Positions 34,870-43,890 of a stretch of 64,000 bases of DNA are shown one piece after another (within the stretch, counting starts at the first letter, position 1; each line of letters begins with the position of its first letter). Position numbers and translations under genes: made by a program. The stretch is from Niveispirillum irakense DSM 11586 (GTDB lineage Bacteria > Pseudomonadota > Alphaproteobacteria > Azospirillales > Azospirillaceae): assembly GCF_000429645.1 (NCBI RefSeq), contig NZ_KE386933.1, positions 372,001-436,000 on the forward strand, read 5' to 3'. The notes under the pieces were generated by a model. It was not told the DNA's origin and ran no database searches. It saw only the letters and a list, made by a program, of their open reading frames with translations.

Positions 34870-35073
34870 ATGGGCGCGATGAGCCTCTGGCATTGGGTTA
34901 TCGTTCTGGTCGTCGTGCTGCTGGTCTTTGGTGCCGGCAAGCTGCCCAATGTGATGGGTGACATGGCCAAGGGCGTTAAGGCTTTCAAGAAAGGTATGCG
35001 CGACGAAGACGCGGATACTGCTGAAGGCGCCAAGTTGACCGAGAACAAGCCAGGCGCCGACGCGCCGCGCTGA
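34870..35073 (+). CDS. tatA: Twin-arginine translocase subunit TatA
   Basis: A 67-residue TatA/E protein: [42 protein letters not shown] contains the membrane helix, the FGxGKLP hinge and the amphipathic helix; a short acidic tail follows. TatA oligomers form the pore through which folded proteins with twin-arginine signals cross the inner membrane. No tatB or tatC is adjacent, unlike the usual tatABC operon. At least two Tat substrates, PaoA and the GH43 enzyme, are encoded in this window. Confidence 0.9.
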   Translation: MGAMSLWHWVIVLVVVLLVFGAGKLPNVMGDMAKGVKAFKKGMRDEDADTAEGAKLTENKPGADAPR

Positions 35074-35113
35074 GCCTTGATTCCGGTCTGTACGTTGCAG
35101 ACAACGTGCGACC

Positions 35114-35632
35114 ATGGCACCGACGCCCCTTCCGACATCGCCAGCGATGACAGGTTCATCACCAATGGATGAACCTGTTCCGTCGACCATCGCGGGGCTT
35201 GCCCGCCTGGTCGGACGGCTTCATCGACAATTTCTCGATCTCATCCGGATTGAGTTGCTGCGGCGTGATATTGAGGATCTTCTGCCCGTCCAGGCGCAGA
35301 TGCTCCTCTCTATTGCTGACGGCGCCACATCTCTCCCGACGCTCGTTTCCACCGGCCATTATCTGGCCAGCGAAGCGGCATTGCATCTCAGGTCCTTGCT
35401 GGATGCCCGTTATCTGGAGCTTCAGGGTGACCGGCGTAAGGGTTTCCTTTGCCTTACACCCAAGGGCCGACAACTCGTCGTGATACTCCAGAAGCTTGAA
35501 ATCGACTATAGTGCCAGCCTGTTGCTCGGCAGGGATGGCGATGCCGATTTGGCAACAACCTTGCGCGTTCTGCGCAAGGTGGAACAGATTTGGCAGGATA
35601 CATTACGTCTGGATGCCATTGATCCGGATTGA
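35114..35632 (+). CDS. MarR-like winged-helix protein
   Basis: A 172-residue protein whose centre has a MarR-like winged-helix arrangement (LPVQAQMLLSIADGATSLPTLVSTGHYLASEAALHLRSLLDARYLELQGDRRKG in outline). The wing sequence GDRRKGFLCLTPKG is a typical end of the DNA-binding domain. C-terminal helices could mediate dimers. The start is uncertain: ATG at 35114, 35147 or 35165 are in frame. It is a likely regulator, possibly of the DUF2336 gene 47 bases downstream or of tatA. Target unknown. Confidence 0.7.
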   Translation: MAPTPLPTSPAMTGSSPMDEPVPSTIAGLARLVGRLHRQFLDLIRIELLRRDIEDLLPVQAQMLLSIADGATSLPTLVSTGHYLASEAALHLRSLLDARYLELQGDRRKGFLCLTPKGRQLVVILQKLEIDYSASLLLGRDGDADLATTLRVLRKVEQIWQDTLRLDAIDPD

Positions 35633-35679
35633 TCCCAATAAATCGTCAACGCCTTGACGCTCCGACGCCCGAGAGACCG

Positions 35680-36867
35680 ATGACAGCCCCATCAAACACG
35701 CTTTCCCTGGCCGATGTACGCCGATTGGCTGGCGACCGGTCCGCGGAATCCCGGATCGCCGTCGTTGCCAAGATTGTTCAGACGGCGGAAGCCGGCCTGC
35801 TGGCGTTGCAGGAACAGGAAATGGCGCGCGACCTGCTGCGGCGTCTGGCGCGCGATGCCGCCCTTCAGGTGCGGGAGGCGGTGGCCTGGCAAATTTATAA
35901 CAGCCCCCTTTTGTCCGATGATCTGGCGCATGATCTGGCACTGGATGTGGTCAGTGTGGCTTTCCCCTTGCTGCGCCATTGTGAGCGTCTGGGGGATGAT
36001 CTGCTCTTGCAGGTGATCGGGCAGGATGAAGCCTCCAAACAGCTTGCCATTGCGGCCCGTAATGGCCTCTCCAGTGCTGTTTCTGCCGCCCTGGTCGATG
36101 TTGGTAATCTGGCCGTGGTCGCGACCCTGGCGGCAAATGAAGGCGCCTCCATCTCCGATGAGACGCTGGAACTGATGGCTGACCGTTATGCCAATGTGCC
36201 GCTGGTCGCAGAGCCATTGGCTGGTCGTGCCGTTCTGCCGGCCAGTGTGCTGGAGCGGCTGGTGGCCTCGGCCTCTGAGCTTGTCCGCGATCTGCTGGTG
36301 GAGCGCCACCGTCTCTCCCCGGTCGTAGCCGGGGAACTTACCGGCTATGCCCGCGATTCAGCGACCCTGGCGCTGTTGCGTCCCATGGACCGTCCGGGTA
36401 TGGCGCCCGATGCGCTGGCGGTCCATCTCAACAATCAGGGGCGCCTCAGCATCGCCCTGCTTCTCCGCGCCCTCTGTGCCGGGGATTTTGATTTTTTCCT
36501 GGCCGGCCTGATGGCCAAATCCCGCATTACCCGCCGCAACATCCATAGCCTGATGGCGGAGGAGACGGGGGAGGGGCTCCGGGCATTGCTGGAACATGCC
36601 CATGTGCCCAAGCGCCTGTGCCAGCCCTTCCTGTTGGCGCAGGAGGTTGCGCGCGAACAAGGGTATGCGGGGGGAGATGACGGACGGGTCGCCTTCCAGG
36701 CCGCCGTCCTTGGTCGGCTTTACGTCCAATGCGGCCAGTCGGAAGACCGGGCAATGGATGATCTGCTGTTGCAGTTATTCGACGGCAAGGGGGACAGCCT
36801 GATCGATGAGGCCATGGATCAGGCCGGTTTGCCCTTCCTGCCCCTGCGTGGCACGGTCCCGCGCTGA
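35680..36867 (+). CDS. DUF2336 family protein
   Basis: A 395-residue cytoplasmic helical protein of the DUF2336 family, which is nearly confined to alphaproteobacteria. Typical are LSLADVRRLAGDRSAESRIAVVAKI near the N terminus, a HEAT-like set of repeats (LARDAALQVREAVAWQIYNSPLLSDDLAHDLA, LQVIGQDEASKQLAIAARNGLS) and a late ITRRNIHSLMAEETGEGLRALLEHA. The role is unknown. ATG 35680 was preferred to an ATG 17 codons upstream that overlaps the preceding gene. It follows the winged-helix gene closely and may be co-transcribed. Confidence 0.8.
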   Translation: MTAPSNTLSLADVRRLAGDRSAESRIAVVAKIVQTAEAGLLALQEQEMARDLLRRLARDAALQVREAVAWQIYNSPLLSDDLAHDLALDVVSVAFPLLRHCERLGDDLLLQVIGQDEASKQLAIAARNGLSSAVSAALVDVGNLAVVATLAANEGASISDETLELMADRYANVPLVAEPLAGRAVLPASVLERLVASASELVRDLLVERHRLSPVVAGELTGYARDSATLALLRPMDRPGMAPDALAVHLNNQGRLSIALLLRALCAGDFDFFLAGLMAKSRITRRNIHSLMAEETGEGLRALLEHAHVPKRLCQPFLLAQEVAREQGYAGGDDGRVAFQAAVLGRLYVQCGQSEDRAMDDLLLQLFDGKGDSLIDEAMDQAGLPFLPLRGTVPR

Positions 36868-36906
36868 TCTTTTGTCCGGCAGGAGTTCCGGATAAGGGAG
36901 CCCCTT

Positions 36907-37032
36907 ATACCAAGGTGCGGGGGATCGTAACCGATAACCGCGCCTCAGTGGCCGGCACCGCCATTTGGCAGCTTAGCGACGCGGCACGTACCTCGCAGCG
37001 GCAGTCGCCGTCGAGCCAGATCCCGGTGAGTC
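36907..37032. repeat. Structured intergenic repeat, copy B
   Basis: Homologous to the element at 25356-25513 (read on its minus strand). Exact shared blocks are ATACCAA at the left end, CTCAG followed by GCCGGC, ACGCGGCAC at 36979-36987 and GCGGCAGTCGCCG at 36998-37010, with the same 10-bp gap between the last two in both copies. It has decayed more, and its outer inverted end is lost. It fills the gap between the DUF2336 gene and mlaF. Confidence 0.55.
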
Positions 37033-37051
37033 CAGGCCATCGGGATCGATA

Positions 37052-37855
37052 TTAAAAGGCTTTGATCTGCATCTGGATCGGACCTTCGGCCCGACCGTGG
37101 ATGAACTGATCCACGTAAGGATTGCCGGAATTGTCGATTTCCGACACTGGGCCGACCCAGATCAGCTTGCCCTTGTAGAGCATGGCGATACGGTCGGCGA
37201 TCTTGCGGGCGCTGGCCATGTCATGGGTGATGGACAGGGCGGTGGCACCCAGATTCTTCACGCATTTCACGATCAGGTCGTTGATCACGTCGGCCATGAT
37301 CGGGTCCAGACCCGTTGTGGGTTCGTCGAAGAAAATGATTTCCGGGTTGGTGCAAACTGCCCGGGCCAAGCCCACGCGCTTTTGCATGCCGCCTGACAAT
37401 TCTGCCGGCGACAGTTCGGCCACGTCCGGGCCCAACCCCACGGCGGCCAGCGTGGCAATGGCGCGCTCCCGCGCTTCCCTGCGGCCTACGCCCTGGCCCT
37501 GAATCAGGCCGAAGGCGACATTCTCCCAGACCGGCAAGCTGTCGAACAGGGCGGCCCCCTGGAACAGCATGCCGAATTTGCGCATCACGCGCTCCCGGTC
37601 GCGGCCCCCAATATGGGTGGTGTCTTCGCCATCAATGCTGATGGTGCCGCTGTCGGGCTGCAGGATGCCGAGAATGCTTTTCAGCAGCACCGACTTGCCG
37701 GTGCCGGACCCGCCGATGATGACAACGCTTTCGCCGCGCTTCACATCCAGGTCAACGCCGTCCAGCACCACCTTCGGGCCGAAAGCCTTCTTCACGCCCC
37801 GTAGCGCGATTTTCGGCACTTCCATCGCGCCGTTCAGTTCCAGCGGCTCGCTCAT
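37052..37855 (-). CDS. mlaF: Phospholipid transport ATPase MlaF
   Basis: A 267-residue ABC ATPase of the Mla/Ttg2 system for retrograde or anterograde phospholipid movement between the membranes. Walker A is IIGGSGTGKSVLLKSI (about 47-62), signature LSGGMQKRVGLARAV, Walker B EIIFFDEPTTGLDPIMADVIN, switch His SITHDMASA. The MQKR signature and DPI following Walker B are typical of MlaF. The start overlaps the mlaE stop by four bases. mlaD, mlaC and mlaB are not next to it and must lie elsewhere if present. Confidence 0.9.
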   Translation of the reverse strand: MSEPLELNGAMEVPKIALRGVKKAFGPKVVLDGVDLDVKRGESVVIIGGSGTGKSVLLKSILGILQPDSGTISIDGEDTTHIGGRDRERVMRKFGMLFQGAALFDSLPVWENVAFGLIQGQGVGRREARERAIATLAAVGLGPDVAELSPAELSGGMQKRVGLARAVCTNPEIIFFDEPTTGLDPIMADVINDLIVKCVKNLGATALSITHDMASARKIADRIAMLYKGKLIWVGPVSEIDNSGNPYVDQFIHGRAEGPIQMQIKAF

Positions 37856-38622
37856 GAGAAGAAGATCCCCGTCAGCAGATAGTTCAGGACCAGGATGAGG
37901 ATGGAGGAGGAGACGACCGCATTGGTGGTCGCCGCCCCCACGCCCTGGGCGCCGCCGCGCGAATGGTAACCGTGGTAGCAGCCCATCAGGGAGATGACGA
38001 AGCCAAAGGCCGCCGCCTTCACCAGACCGGACACCACGTCCATGAATTCCAGATATTGCCAGGTATTGTTGATGTAGCTCGACGGGTTGAAGCCCAGCCG
38101 ATAGACCGACACCAGATAGCCGCCGAACACGCCGATAATATCGGCGATCAGCACCAGGATCGGCAGCATGGTCGTGCCGGCGATCAGGCGCGGCGCCACC
38201 AGATATTTATAGGGGTTGGTGGCCAGCGTGGTCAGCGCGTCCACCTGTTCGGTCACCCGCATGGTGCCCAGTTCGGCGGCCATGGCAGCACCGATGCGCC
38301 CGGCCACCATCAAGCCAGCCAGTACCGGCCCCAACTCACGGGTGATCGACAGGACCACGACCGTGGCAATGGCGCTTTCGGCGGAGAAGCGGGAGAAACC
38401 GCTATAGCTTTGCAACGCCAGCACCATGCCTGTGAACACAGCCGTCAGGCCGACAACGGGCAGGCTGTAATAGCCGATCTCCACCATCTGCCGGCCGATA
38501 TGGCGCAGGTAGAAGGGGGGGCGCACGCAATGCGAAAGGGCGGTCAGAGTGAACAGGGCCAACCGGCCCGCCGCTTCCAGAAATGTCAGGGTGGCGCGAC
38601 CGATCCCACTGAGAAAATTCAT
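37852..38622 (-). CDS. mlaE: Phospholipid transport permease MlaE
   Basis: A 256-residue MlaE-family permease with five to six helices: YYSLPVVGLTAVFTGMVLALQSY, SITRELGPVLAGLMVAGRIGAAMAAELGTMRVTEQVDAL and the late CYHGYHSRGGAQGVGAATTNAVV are family hallmarks. The start at 38622 (MNFLSG) is preceded by AGAGGTCAGG; an in-frame start eight codons upstream is less likely. It works with MlaF, which overlaps its end. alr lies upstream on the same strand after 136 bases. Confidence 0.9.
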   Translation of the reverse strand: MNFLSGIGRATLTFLEAAGRLALFTLTALSHCVRPPFYLRHIGRQMVEIGYYSLPVVGLTAVFTGMVLALQSYSGFSRFSAESAIATVVVLSITRELGPVLAGLMVAGRIGAAMAAELGTMRVTEQVDALTTLATNPYKYLVAPRLIAGTTMLPILVLIADIIGVFGGYLVSVYRLGFNPSSYINNTWQYLEFMDVVSGLVKAAAFGFVISLMGCYHGYHSRGGAQGVGAATTNAVVSSSILILVLNYLLTGIFFS

Positions 38623-38758
38623 CAACCTGACCTCTTGGACGGGCAAAGCTGGGCTTACCGCTAGAGAAAGCGGCGGCCCCTGTCAATGACGGGTCATCCC
38701 CGGCAGTAGAGCCATGAACATAAGGCGACGGCCACGGTTCCGCCAGTCTTGTGGTCGA

Positions 38759-39904
38759 TCATCCCTGCGCCAGATGAATACGATGATAGCGGCGGCCCAG
38801 ACGGGTCAGGATTTCATAGCCGATGGTGCCGGCCTCGGCCGCCACCTGATCGACATCGCGGCTGGGGCCGATCACCTCCGCCCAGTCGCCAACGCGCAGC
38901 AAGGCTTCCGGCACGGCGCTGACATCGGCTGTCACAAGGTCCATGGAGATGCGGGCAATGATTGGCGCCTTATGCCCGGCGATCATCACATGGCCTTTGC
39001 CGGCGCCGGCCCAGGGATAGCCATCGGCATAACCCAGCCCCAGGGCCGCGATGCGGGCGGGGGCCTGGGTGCGGTGGGTGGCATCGTAGCCGACTGTGAC
39101 ATTGGCTGGCACATCGCGCACCTGCAGGATACGGCCCAGCAGCCTTATCACCGGGCGCATCGGGTTGGGCAGCCAGGGGGCAGGGTTGGGGCCGTAAAGG
39201 GCGATGCCGGGGCGTACCAGATCGAAATGGTAGTCGGTGCCGTGGAAAATGCCGGCGGAATTGGACAGGCTGGCAGGGGCTCTGGGTAGCCGCCCAAGAA
39301 TATTCCGGAAACGAAATAACTGTTCTGCCGTCATGGGATTTTCGGGATGGTCGGCACAGGCTAAGTGGCTCATCCACCCTTGCAGAGCGATACCGTCCAA
39401 TCGGGAGGGGGCGTCCTGTTCCAGCCTTGTGAAGTCTGCCGCATCCATGCCCAGCCGGTTCATTCCGGTATCGATATGGATGAAGGCGGGCAAGGGATTG
39501 CCCTGTCTGCGGCCTTCTGCCTGCCAGCGCTCCATCTCCCCCAGCGTATTCAGCACGGGGACCAGTCTCTCCCGTGCCAGTTCGGCTTCCGTGCCGGTGG
39601 GCGCGCCATGCAGAACGATGATCCGGGCATCCGGCAGCGCGGCCCGCAATTGGACCCCGGCTTCGATATCAGCAACGAAGAAGCTGCGCGCACCGGCCTG
39701 CCACAGGGCTGTGGCCACTGGTACGGCACCCAGCCCATAGCCATCGGCCTTCACGACAGCGGCACATTCGGCCGGCGCGACCCGGCGTGCCATGTCGCGC
39801 CAATTGGCAACCAGGGCATCCAGATCGATGACCAGTACGGCGCCGACACGGGCCGCCGCCGGCGACTCCAGGGCGGCAGGCAGGGAAGAAGGGGGGATAG
39901 GCAT
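38759..39904 (-). CDS. alr: Alanine racemase
   Basis: A 381-residue PLP enzyme converting L-alanine to D-alanine for peptidoglycan. The PLP-binding lysine is in AVVKADGYGLG (about residue 52), IHIDTGMNRLG and SLSNSAGIF follow in the barrel, and the C-terminal domain has VGYDATHRT with the catalytic Tyr, LGYADGYPW and ISMDLVTADVS. It lies 84 bases downstream of dnaB; dnaB-alr is a common order in alphaproteobacteria and other proteobacteria. No DNA-degradation or antibiotic gene is nearby, so this is the housekeeping enzyme. Confidence 0.93.
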   Translation of the reverse strand: MPIPPSSLPAALESPAAARVGAVLVIDLDALVANWRDMARRVAPAECAAVVKADGYGLGAVPVATALWQAGARSFFVADIEAGVQLRAALPDARIIVLHGAPTGTEAELARERLVPVLNTLGEMERWQAEGRRQGNPLPAFIHIDTGMNRLGMDAADFTRLEQDAPSRLDGIALQGWMSHLACADHPENPMTAEQLFRFRNILGRLPRAPASLSNSAGIFHGTDYHFDLVRPGIALYGPNPAPWLPNPMRPVIRLLGRILQVRDVPANVTVGYDATHRTQAPARIAALGLGYADGYPWAGAGKGHVMIAGHKAPIIARISMDLVTADVSAVPEALLRVGDWAEVIGPSRDVDQVAAEAGTIGYEILTRLGRRYHRIHLAQG

Positions 39905-39988
39905 GGGAAACTTCTGAAAGGGAAGGCCACTATGGCGTGCCCGGCAATTGGGGCACCGCTGTGACGGTGCCCTCCCAGACCGCCCGCA

Positions 39989-41494
39989 TCAATCGCCGTA
40001 ATCGTCGGAATGCTGGGTTTCCAGATCGCCGAAGCGGGTATAATTACCGTCGAAGAACAGGCGCACCGTGCCCACGGGACCGTGACGGGCCTTGCCGATG
40101 ATCACGTCTGCCGTGTTGTGGACCTGTGCCAGCCGGTCCTGCCACTGGGCATAGCGGTCATTATATTTATCTTCGCTTTCATCCGGGCGGCGGCCCGGCT
40201 CGGCGCGTTCCAGGTAATATTGCTCGCGGAACACGAACATTACGACGTCAGCATCCTGCTCGATCGAGCCTGATTCGCGCAGGTCCGAAAGCTGAGGCCG
40301 TTTATCTTCGCGGTTTTCCACCGAACGCGAAAGCTGCGACAGGGCGATGACGGGCAGGTCCAGTTCCTTGGCGATGGCCTTCAGGCCGCGGGTGATTTCG
40401 GAGATTTCCTGCACGCGGTTCTGCTCACCCCGGCTGCTGCCGCCCCCGCGGAGAAGCTGAAGGTAATCGACCACCACCAGACCCAGCCCGTGCGTCCGCT
40501 TCAGGCGGCGGGCGCGGGTGCGCACGGCGGTGATGGTCAAGGCCGGCGTATCATCGACAAAGAAGGGGACGCGGGCCAGATCCTGGCTGGCTTCCACCAG
40601 CCGGGGAAATTCCACGTTGGAAATGTCACCGCGACGGATTTTGTCGCCGGAGATTTGGGCCTGATCGGCCAGGATACGCAGGGCCAACTGCTCGGCCGAC
40701 ATTTCCAGGGAGAAGAAGCCGACGGGCGCCCCTTCCTTGCCACCGGTCAGCATATAGGCTTTGGCCGCGTTGAAGGCGATGTTGGTGGCGAGTGCCGTCT
40801 TACCCATGGAAGGACGGCCGGCCAGGATCAGCAGATCGCTGGAATGCAGGCCGCCCAGCTTACCATCCAGGTCGCGCAGGCCCGACGTGACGCCGGTGAC
40901 GTGGCTGGAACGGCGGAAGGCGGCTTCTGCCGTGGCGATAGCCCCGGTCAGCGCGCGGGCGAAGGGGATGAAATCGCCCTTGATGTCGCCGGTGGCTGCC
41001 AGTTCGAACAGCTTTTTTTCCGCGTCCTCGATCTGGTCGTTGGCGGCGACGTCAATATCGTGCTTATAGGCCTGATTGACCATCTCCTCGCCAACTTCAA
41101 TAAGCTGGCGACGCAGATAGCTGTCATGGATGATGCGGCCATAATCCTCGACATTATGGACAGTGACGATGGCACCAGCCAGACGGGCCAGATACTCCTG
41201 TCCGCCAATTTCGGCCAGATCGCGATCCTGCTCGAAATAGGCTTTCAGGGTGATCGGGTTGGCCACCTGTCCCCGGTCGATCATCTTCATGATCGCCTGG
41301 AAAATCTTCTGGTTGGCGGGATCGAAGAAATGTTCGGGGCGCAGGAATTCGCCCACCTTCTCGAACGCCTTGTTGTTCACCAGAATGGCACCCAGCACCG
41401 TCTGCTCCGCCTCCTCATTATGGGGCGGGGTGCGGTAGCTTAAGGCCGGATTGGCACCGGGGATGGCGGCGGGGTCGATCAGCTTGGTATCCAT
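39989..41494 (-). CDS. dnaB: Replicative DNA helicase DnaB
   Basis: The 501-residue hexameric 5'-3' helicase that drives the replication fork. The N-terminal domain (about 20-125: RTPPHNEEAEQTVLGAILVNN and so on) is followed by the RecA-like motor: Walker A ILAGRPSMGKTALATNIAF (about 228), VGFFSLEMSAEQLALRILA (H1a), GLVVVDYLQLLRGGG (Walker B), PVIALSQLSRSVENREDKRPQLSDLRESGSIEQDADVV in outline (H3/H4). Full length, no intein. Two DnaA-box-like sites lie 76-95 bases upstream of its start. alr follows on the same strand. Confidence 0.95.
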   Translation of the reverse strand: MDTKLIDPAAIPGANPALSYRTPPHNEEAEQTVLGAILVNNKAFEKVGEFLRPEHFFDPANQKIFQAIMKMIDRGQVANPITLKAYFEQDRDLAEIGGQEYLARLAGAIVTVHNVEDYGRIIHDSYLRRQLIEVGEEMVNQAYKHDIDVAANDQIEDAEKKLFELAATGDIKGDFIPFARALTGAIATAEAAFRRSSHVTGVTSGLRDLDGKLGGLHSSDLLILAGRPSMGKTALATNIAFNAAKAYMLTGGKEGAPVGFFSLEMSAEQLALRILADQAQISGDKIRRGDISNVEFPRLVEASQDLARVPFFVDDTPALTITAVRTRARRLKRTHGLGLVVVDYLQLLRGGGSSRGEQNRVQEISEITRGLKAIAKELDLPVIALSQLSRSVENREDKRPQLSDLRESGSIEQDADVVMFVFREQYYLERAEPGRRPDESEDKYNDRYAQWQDRLAQVHNTADVIIGKARHGPVGTVRLFFDGNYTRFGDLETQHSDDYGD

Positions 41495-41569
41495 GGGGTG
41501 ATTTTAGCAGCCCCTGGCCGGGGTGGTTATGCCATCCATCGCCGCACCCCGTGAATACCGGGGACAGTT

Positions 41570-41589
41570 TGTGGAAAAACTGTGGATAA
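41570..41589. promoter_or_regulatory. Two adjacent DnaA-box-like sites upstream of dnaB
   Basis: On the minus strand TTATCCACA (a perfect DnaA box, 41581-41589) is followed after two bases by TTTTCCACA (one mismatch, 41570-41578). They lie in the 103-base gap between the dnaB start and the stop of the upstream cyclopropane synthase gene, where they could let DnaA control dnaB transcription. Confidence 0.5.
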
Positions 41590-41597
41590 GTCAGCTT

Positions 41598-42848
41598 TCA
41601 GGCGACGCGGGACGGTTTGCCGCTTGCCGGCGACACCGCAAGGGCAGGGGCGTCCGGCTGATAGATGTAATCTCGTGTCAGCGGCACGGCCTGGACATCA
41701 CGGCTCAACTGCATCTGGAACACCATATGCCCCTGGTGGCGGAAGGCGCATTCAGCCCCGACAAGGTAGAATTCCCACATCCGGCAGAACCGCTCATCAT
41801 AGAGGGCGGCCGCCTTATCCCGGTTGGCCAGGAAGCGGCGACGCCACTCCCGCAGGGTTTCAGCATAATGCAGACGCCAGATTTCGATATCGGTCACCCA
41901 GAGGCCTGCATTTTCCACAGTGGGCGTCACCTCTGACAGGGAAGGGGAATAGCCGCCGGGGAAGATATATTTTCGAATCCAGGCATTGGTCGTGCCCGGC
42001 CCTTCTGCCCGCCCGATGGAATGGAGCAGGGCCACCCCGTCATCGGTCAGCAGGGAGCGGACCTTGGCGAAGAAATCGGGATAATGCGGCCTGCCGACAT
42101 GCTCGAACATGCCGACGCTGACAATCCGGTCGAATTGGCCTTCCATCTCCCGGTAATCGCACAGCTCAAACCGCACCCGATCCGACAGGCCGGCCATTTC
42201 CGCCCGCTGGCGGGCAAGGCCAAGCTGTTCTTTGGACAGGGTTATGCCGGTCACCTGCACATCGGCTTCGCGTGCCAGGGTCAGCGCCATGCCGCCCCAG
42301 CCACAGCCGATATCCAGCACATGCTGGCCCGGCTTCAGCAGCAGCTTGCCGGCGATATGGTGCTTCTTGGCGCCCTGTGCCTCTTCCAGGCTCAGGCCCG
42401 GCTCGTTGAAATAGGCGCAGGAATATTGCCGGTCGGCATCCAGGAACAGGTCATAGAGCGCCCCGGACAGATCGTAATGATGCGCCACGTTCCGGCGCGA
42501 CCGGTCCAGCGGATTATATTGCTGCCACAGCCTTTGCAACCCCACACCCCAGCGGCGCAGATTGTCGAACGGGCCGATATAGCCGAAGCCGCTATTGCGC
42601 GTGACCAGATCGATAAAGCCGTACAGATCGCCCTGCACCATCTGCAAGGTGCCGTCCATATAGGCCTCCCCGGCATGAAGGCCGGGATTGAGGGCGATTT
42701 TCCATTCCAGAGACGGATCGGTCAGGCGGATGATGACAGGATCAGCGCCCTCCGCCGGGCGACCGAAATCATGGTGCCTGCCGCGGGAATCGATCACCGT
42801 CAGATGTCCCTGGCGGATCAGACGGGACAGCATGGGGAACAACAGCAT
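41598..42848 (-). CDS. cfa: Cyclopropane-fatty-acyl-phospholipid synthase
   Basis: A 416-residue SAM-dependent enzyme that adds a methylene bridge to unsaturated phospholipid acyl chains. The N-terminal lipid-binding part (about 1-110) is followed by the methyltransferase: YDLSGALYDLFLDADRQYSCAYF, SAM motif VLDIGCGWGGMALTLA, GITLSKEQLGLARQRA, DRIVSVGMFEHVG, and the end FYLVGAECAFRHQGHMVFQMQL, whose VFQxQL resembles that of typical Cfa proteins. ATG 42848 was chosen over an upstream frame. It lies alone between rplI and dnaB; a second CFA-type gene is at 55891. Confidence 0.88.
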   Translation of the reverse strand: MLLFPMLSRLIRQGHLTVIDSRGRHHDFGRPAEGADPVIIRLTDPSLEWKIALNPGLHAGEAYMDGTLQMVQGDLYGFIDLVTRNSGFGYIGPFDNLRRWGVGLQRLWQQYNPLDRSRRNVAHHYDLSGALYDLFLDADRQYSCAYFNEPGLSLEEAQGAKKHHIAGKLLLKPGQHVLDIGCGWGGMALTLAREADVQVTGITLSKEQLGLARQRAEMAGLSDRVRFELCDYREMEGQFDRIVSVGMFEHVGRPHYPDFFAKVRSLLTDDGVALLHSIGRAEGPGTTNAWIRKYIFPGGYSPSLSEVTPTVENAGLWVTDIEIWRLHYAETLREWRRRFLANRDKAAALYDERFCRMWEFYLVGAECAFRHQGHMVFQMQLSRDVQAVPLTRDYIYQPDAPALAVSPASGKPSRVA

Positions 42849-42961
42849 GTGGGGGGACCTCCAGCCGTCGAAACCTGCTGAAAGGTTAACCCCATCTCCA
42901 TCCTGGCAAAACCCCACCAAAGGGGGGAGCGCAGATGGTTGAAATCGCGACTATCTCATAA

Positions 42962-42998
42962 AGAAAAAGGCGACCCACCGGATGGCGGGTCGCCCTTT
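42962..42998 (-). terminator. Rho-independent terminator of rpsF-rpsR-rplI
   Basis: On the minus strand a stem GGGCGACCC/GGGTCGCC is followed by TTTTTCTT, 29 bases past the rplI stop codon. Confidence 0.8.
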
Positions 42999-43027
42999 CA
43001 GCCTCAAGGATAGGCCGGGACCTGAAA

Positions 43028-43585
43028 TCAGGCCTCGGTTTCCTCGGTGGCTTCGGTTTCTTCAACCGTCTCTTCTTCGTCTTCATCGTCGTCGCGGCCG
43101 ACAACCATGCCGCCACGCTGGGCCTGCACGGTGGCTTCTTCGGCCGAACGGGCGACGTTGACAGTCACTTCAACGCTGACTTCCGGATGCAGGACAACCT
43201 TGACCTTGAACAGGCCCAGGGTCTTGATCGGGTCGACGATGGCAACCTGACCGCGGCTGATCGTGGTGCCGGCTTCGGTCACCGCATCGGCCACGTCACG
43301 GGAGGTGACGGAGCCGTACAGAACGCCGGATTCGGCGGCCTGGCGGATTACGACGACGGTCAGGCCATTGACCTTACCAGCGACAATCTCGGCTTCCTTC
43401 TTCAGTTCCAGATTGCGAGCTTCGAGCTGCGCCTTCTGGGTTTCGAAGTAGGCCAGGTTTTCCTTGGTGGCGCGCAGGGCCTTCTTCTTGGGCAGGAGGA
43501 AGTTGCGGGCATAACCTGCCTTGACCTTCACAACCTGGCCCATCTGGCCCAGCTTCTCGACGCGTTCCAGCAGAATGACGTCCAT
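43028..43585 (-). CDS. rplI: 50S ribosomal protein L9
   Basis: L9 binds domain V of 23S rRNA. The 185-residue protein starts [37 protein letters not shown] in outline, with the long connecting helix and a C-terminal domain after about residue 80. It is about 35 residues longer than E. coli L9 because of an acidic tail rich in Asp, Glu and Thr (about 160-185). It is the last gene of the rpsF-rpsR-rplI operon, 20 bases after rpsR. Confidence 0.95.
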   Translation of the reverse strand: MDVILLERVEKLGQMGQVVKVKAGYARNFLLPKKKALRATKENLAYFETQKAQLEARNLELKKEAEIVAGKVNGLTVVVIRQAAESGVLYGSVTSRDVADAVTEAGTTISRGQVAIVDPIKTLGLFKVKVVLHPEVSVEVTVNVARSAEEATVQAQRGGMVVGRDDDEDEEETVEETEATEETEA

Positions 43586-43605
43586 GGTCTTTTCTCCTGG
43601 CTCGC

Positions 43606-43890
43606 TTATTTCACAATGTACGGCAGAAGAGCCAGGAAGCGGGCGCGCTTGATCGCACGGGCCAGCTCACGCTGCTTCTTCGCCGACACGGCGGTGATAC
43701 GGGACGGGACGATCTTGCCGCGCTCGGAGATGAAGCGGGACAGCAGCTTGACGTCCTTGTAGTCGATCGCCGGCGCATTCGGGCCGGAGAACGGGCAGGT
43801 CTTCCGGCGACGGAAGAACGGACGACGACCACCGCCGGAGCGGGGAGCGCCACCGGCCGGGGCAGCACCCTGGGGACGTTCGGCGTTCAT
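43606..43890 (-). CDS. rpsR: 30S ribosomal protein S18
   Basis: A 94-residue S18: after a basic, Gly/Pro-rich N-terminal tail of about 30 residues comes [61 protein letters not shown] in outline, the full S18 fold. S18 pairs with S6 on the 30S platform. Its start overlaps the rpsF stop by four bases (ATGA on the minus strand), typical of coupled translation. The tail is longer than in E. coli (75 residues), as in other alphaproteobacteria. Confidence 0.95.
   Translation of the reverse strand: MNAERPQGAAPAGGAPRSGGGRRPFFRRRKTCPFSGPNAPAIDYKDVKLLSRFISERGKIVPSRITAVSAKKQRELARAIKRARFLALLPYIVK

Noticed and set aside
41495..41597. The DnaA boxes as part of a replication origin
   Set aside because: Only two boxes, no AT-rich unwinding element, and none of the usual origin neighbours (dnaA, hemE, parAB, gidA) are present; regulation of dnaB is a simpler reading.
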